A DNA stretch of 48,868 nt from positions 1-48,868 of the forward strand of contig JAGWSV010000062.1 of the NCBI GenBank assembly GCA_028869315.1, in the 5' to 3' direction. Within the stretch, counting starts at the first letter, position 1. Every line of letters begins with the position of its first letter. Under the pieces are notes generated by a model that saw only the letters and a list, made by a program, of their open reading frames with translations, was not told the origin of the DNA and ran no database searches. Origin of the DNA: Rhodospirillales bacterium (GTDB taxonomy: Bacteria; Pseudomonadota; Alphaproteobacteria; Acetobacterales; Acetobacteraceae). Below, in pieces: positions 46,360 to 48,868 of this stretch. The position numbers were made by a program, and so were the translations under genes.

Positions 46360-48868
46360 TGCGCCGCGGCGCAGGCGCGGTAATTGGCGTCAAGTTCCGG
46401 GGCCATCAGGCGCAGCGCCGCGAGACGGCGGGCGACCTCGCGCACGTAGCGCACTTCGCCCGCGATCAGCGGGCGGCCGAGCAGAGGCCGCTCGCGATAC
46501 GACAGGAACTTCTTCAGCACCTGATAGCCGCCGATGGTGAAATTCCAGACCTGCTCCGGCACGTTGCGCCAATATGCCTCCGCGTTGAGGAAAACGTCAT
46601 GCGTGCGGCTGCCGAGGTGTCCCGCCTCGGCGGCGGCGGCGGTCTCGTCGGGCGCATAGGGCCGGGTGAGCAGCCGCCCGCGCCCGGGCATCACCGCGCC
46701 GCCCTTGCCGGCGTGGCCCCAGCCGGCGGTGAGCGCGTAATCCTCCCCGGCCATGGCTCCGCCGCCCGGTTTGGTGGGCACGGCGATCGCGGCGAGCACG
46801 GGCAAGATCGTCCCGGAGGTGACGCCCTGCACCGGCGTATCCGGATCGAGCAGGGCGGCGACGCGGGCGCCGAGCGCGGCGGAGGCGGTCAGCAGATCGG
46901 CGCTACCGGGCAGGGGGATGCGCGGCCAGTCGCCACGGATGCCGGCCTCGTTTTCCGCGAGCCAGGCCGGCGCGTAGCCGATGGCGAGCGCGTGGTGCCA
47001 GGGGAGGGTGGCGATGGCGGGGTCGCTGTCCGGATCGGGCAGGCCGAGGGCGGCAAGCCAGGCGCGGGCGGCTTGGGAGAGGTTGGCGCGAGGACGCCCA
47101 TCGCCGCGCAGCAGCATCGGCGCGTAATAGGCGTCTGTCCGCAAGGCGTGGTCATCGCCGAGCAGCGGCGTCCAGATCAGCGGCACCCCTTCCGGGTTGG
47201 CGACACCGCTGGGCCGGCTCGCGATGAAACCGTTGGCATCTGGCAGTACGCGGAGCAGTTCCGGGCGGACCCTGTTCCACAGCGGGCCAGCCTCGGTGAC
47301 GTATGCCCACCGCGAATCGAACGGCCGCAAGAAGTAGCGATTGATACGCGCCTCCTGGAATCCGACTTTTTCCACCGTTCTGGTGCGAGTGGAACGCGCC
47401 GAAAACCCCGCCGCATCCTCGCCAAGACCGCCGATTTCGCCCTTGACCGAGTCCCAATCGCGACCCGGATCGAAATAAGTCTTCATCCGTTCTACGAGAT
47501 CGCCTCTGTCGCCATCGATTAGCGCGCCCCCGCGCTTCTCCATCAACCCATTCAACGGCGCAATCGCCGCAAGGTGTGGCAGCGGCGCCCACCCGACATA
47601 GGCATCCGTCGCCGACCCAGGCCGGAACGAAAATCGATTTCCAGGGGAGGGGGCTGTGGTCTCATAGAAGGCATCGAAGGCCTCAGAAGTCAGACTATCG
47701 AGCAGTTGCCCCCGCCGATCTTCCGCCGACGATGCATCGTGCCGATCATTGAACAGCACCCGCGCGAGCCCCACCCTCGGCTTCGTGCGGACCAATAGAG
47801 AGATTGCCGTTCCTTGCTGGATTCCAGGAGAGAATCCGCGAATTGCAAAAATCGTCTCGCTGGTGCGGCCATCCGGTCCGCGCTCACTGATCTTTCGGTC
47901 CCCGTGGAGATTGTCGATCCAGATGCGATCAAACTCAGACACGATTCGCTGTCGCATCACCACGAATGACGATGAACCAATCCACGAATGGTTGCTGACG
48001 AAGCACACCACCCCGCGCCCGGTCCCCTCCGCGATCCGCCGCTCCGCCACTCGGAAGAACCGCACATAGAGATCGTCCAGGTTGAACTTCCGAATCCCCC
48101 AGACCGTCTGCAACCCTTCCTTGTACGGTGCGACCAGCCCGGATTCCTCCGCCGGCGAGGTCCCCGCGAAGGCGTTGTACGGCGGGTTGCCCAGCACCAC
48201 GAGGATCGGCCGCTCTCGCTTCACCCGCGCCGCCTTGTCGCGCTCATTGGCCAAGGGCGGATAGGTCACGCGCAGCCCGCCTTGCGCCGCGTCCGGCTTC
48301 GCCGCCTCCTCCGGCGCGGCCCAGCCGGTCAGCGCGTTGGTCAGATAGATCGCCGCGCTTTCGTCCGCCCCGAACGTCGCCGCCCCGGCCGCGCGCAGCG
48401 TGTGCCCCACCTGCCAATGCGCGATCACATAAGGCGCAGGCATGATCTCGAACCCCGCCACCCGCGTCATCGCCGCCTGTTTCAGTTCCTCCGCTGCCAG
48501 CGCACCCTCGCCCTTCGCTTTCAGTGTGCGATGGATACGATCCAGCACCTCCACCAGATAGGCCCCGGTGCCGCAGCATGGATCGAGCACCCATACCGAG
48601 GGATCGGCCAGCCCGTCGGCCAGCCCGAGTTCTTCGCGCAGCACCCGGTCCACCCGCTCGACCATGTAGCGCACGATCTCGCGCGGCGTGTACCAGACGC
48701 CCAGCGCCTTGCGAAGTTCGGGATCGAACGCGGCCAGGAACGGTTCGTAGAAATACCGAACCGCGTCCGCCTCGTCGAAGCGCCGGAAAAACGTCTCCCG
48801 ATCCACCCGTTCCAACGCCGCCGCCGCCCAGGAAAGCGGTTCCTCCAGCCCGAGCGGCTGCAACTGCC
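46335..48868 (-). CDS. Type ISP/IIG-like N-6 adenine DNA methylase (restriction-modification), N-terminus beyond window
   Basis: VWYTPREIVRYMVERVDRVL; motif I VLDPCCGTGAYLVEVLDRI; motif IV LVVLGNPPYNAF; C-terminal RFSFRPGSATDAYVGW/RPFDSRWAYVTEAGPLWNRVRPEL/YQVLKKFLSYRERPLLGRPL typical of type ISP specificity regions. Frame open to the window edge. Confidence 0.88.
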   Translation of the reverse strand, partial: QLQPLGLEEPLSWAAAALERVDRETFFRRFDEADAVRYFYEPFLAAFDPELRKALGVWYTPREIVRYMVERVDRVLREELGLADGLADPSVWVLDPCCGTGAYLVEVLDRIHRTLKAKGEGALAAEELKQAAMTRVAGFEIMPAPYVIAHWQVGHTLRAAGAATFGADESAAIYLTNALTGWAAPEEAAKPDAAQGGLRVTYPPLANERDKAARVKRERPILVVLGNPPYNAFAGTSPAEESGLVAPYKEGLQTVWGIRKFNLDDLYVRFFRVAERRIAEGTGRGVVCFVSNHSWIGSSSFVVMRQRIVSEFDRIWIDNLHGDRKISERGPDGRTSETIFAIRGFSPGIQQGTAISLLVRTKPRVGLARVLFNDRHDASSAEDRRGQLLDSLTSEAFDAFYETTAPSPGNRFSFRPGSATDAYVGWAPLPHLAAIAPLNGLMEKRGGALIDGDRGDLVERMKTYFDPGRDWDSVKGEIGGLGEDAAGFSARSTRTRTVEKVGFQEARINRYFLRPFDSRWAYVTEAGPLWNRVRPELLRVLPDANGFIASRPSGVANPEGVPLIWTPLLGDDHALRTDAYYAPMLLRGDGRPRANLSQAARAWLAALGLPDPDSDPAIATLPWHHALAIGYAPAWLAENEAGIRGDWPRIPLPGSADLLTASAALGARVAALLDPDTPVQGVTSGTILPVLAAIAVPTKPGGGAMAGEDYALTAGWGHAGKGGAVMPGRGRLLTRPYAPDETAAAAEAGHLGSRTHDVFLNAEAYWRNVPEQVWNFTIGGYQVLKKFLSYRERPLLGRPLIAGEVRYVREVARRLAALRLMAPELDANYRACAAAHRPLPVVG

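Overview
High-GC proteobacterial chromosomal window, probably alphaproteobacterial (inferred from gene content and GC only). The left third is metabolic and housekeeping: ABC-2 permease, PEBP protein, class A PBP, 2-hydroxyacid dehydrogenase, tRNA-Leu(TAA), phosphoribosyltransferase, hydrolase, SDR, single-subunit quinol NO reductase (qNorB), PfkB kinase, Rieske ferredoxin, aspartate dehydrogenase, LysR regulator, PPOX-like protein, MobA and HyuA/oxoprolinase. The centre (~17.5-35.4 kb) is a partial, unusual type VI secretion (T6SS) locus: TagF, PP2C phosphatase, Hcp, TssC, VgrG, TssM, TssL with OmpA domain, TssK, TssJ and FHA protein. It also encodes (i) a TssB-TssC hybrid with a duplicated C-terminal DLDALLASLN peptide, (ii) an Hcp with a ~50-60 aa Gly/Ser/Lys insertion, (iii) a 380-aa, charge-poor, Ala/Leu-rich helical protein of unknown family, and (iv) a 182-aa apparently cytosolic protein with an OmpA-like C-terminus. 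TssA/E/F/G/H, a PAAR protein, a free TssB and a PpkA kinase are not visible here. The right third has a serine hydrolase, MarR regulator, RND efflux pair, tRNA-Thr(GGT), alanine/serine-glyoxylate aminotransferase, GntR regulator, APC permease and a type ISP-like adenine methylase that runs off the right edge. Notable DNA structures: a 36-bp perfect palindrome downstream of qNorB, a 47-nt near-perfect hairpin whose loop is the methylase stop codon, overlapping palindromes upstream of qNorB, and GntR-like GTATAC operators. All calls come from reading the sequence and the supplied translations; no database search was run.
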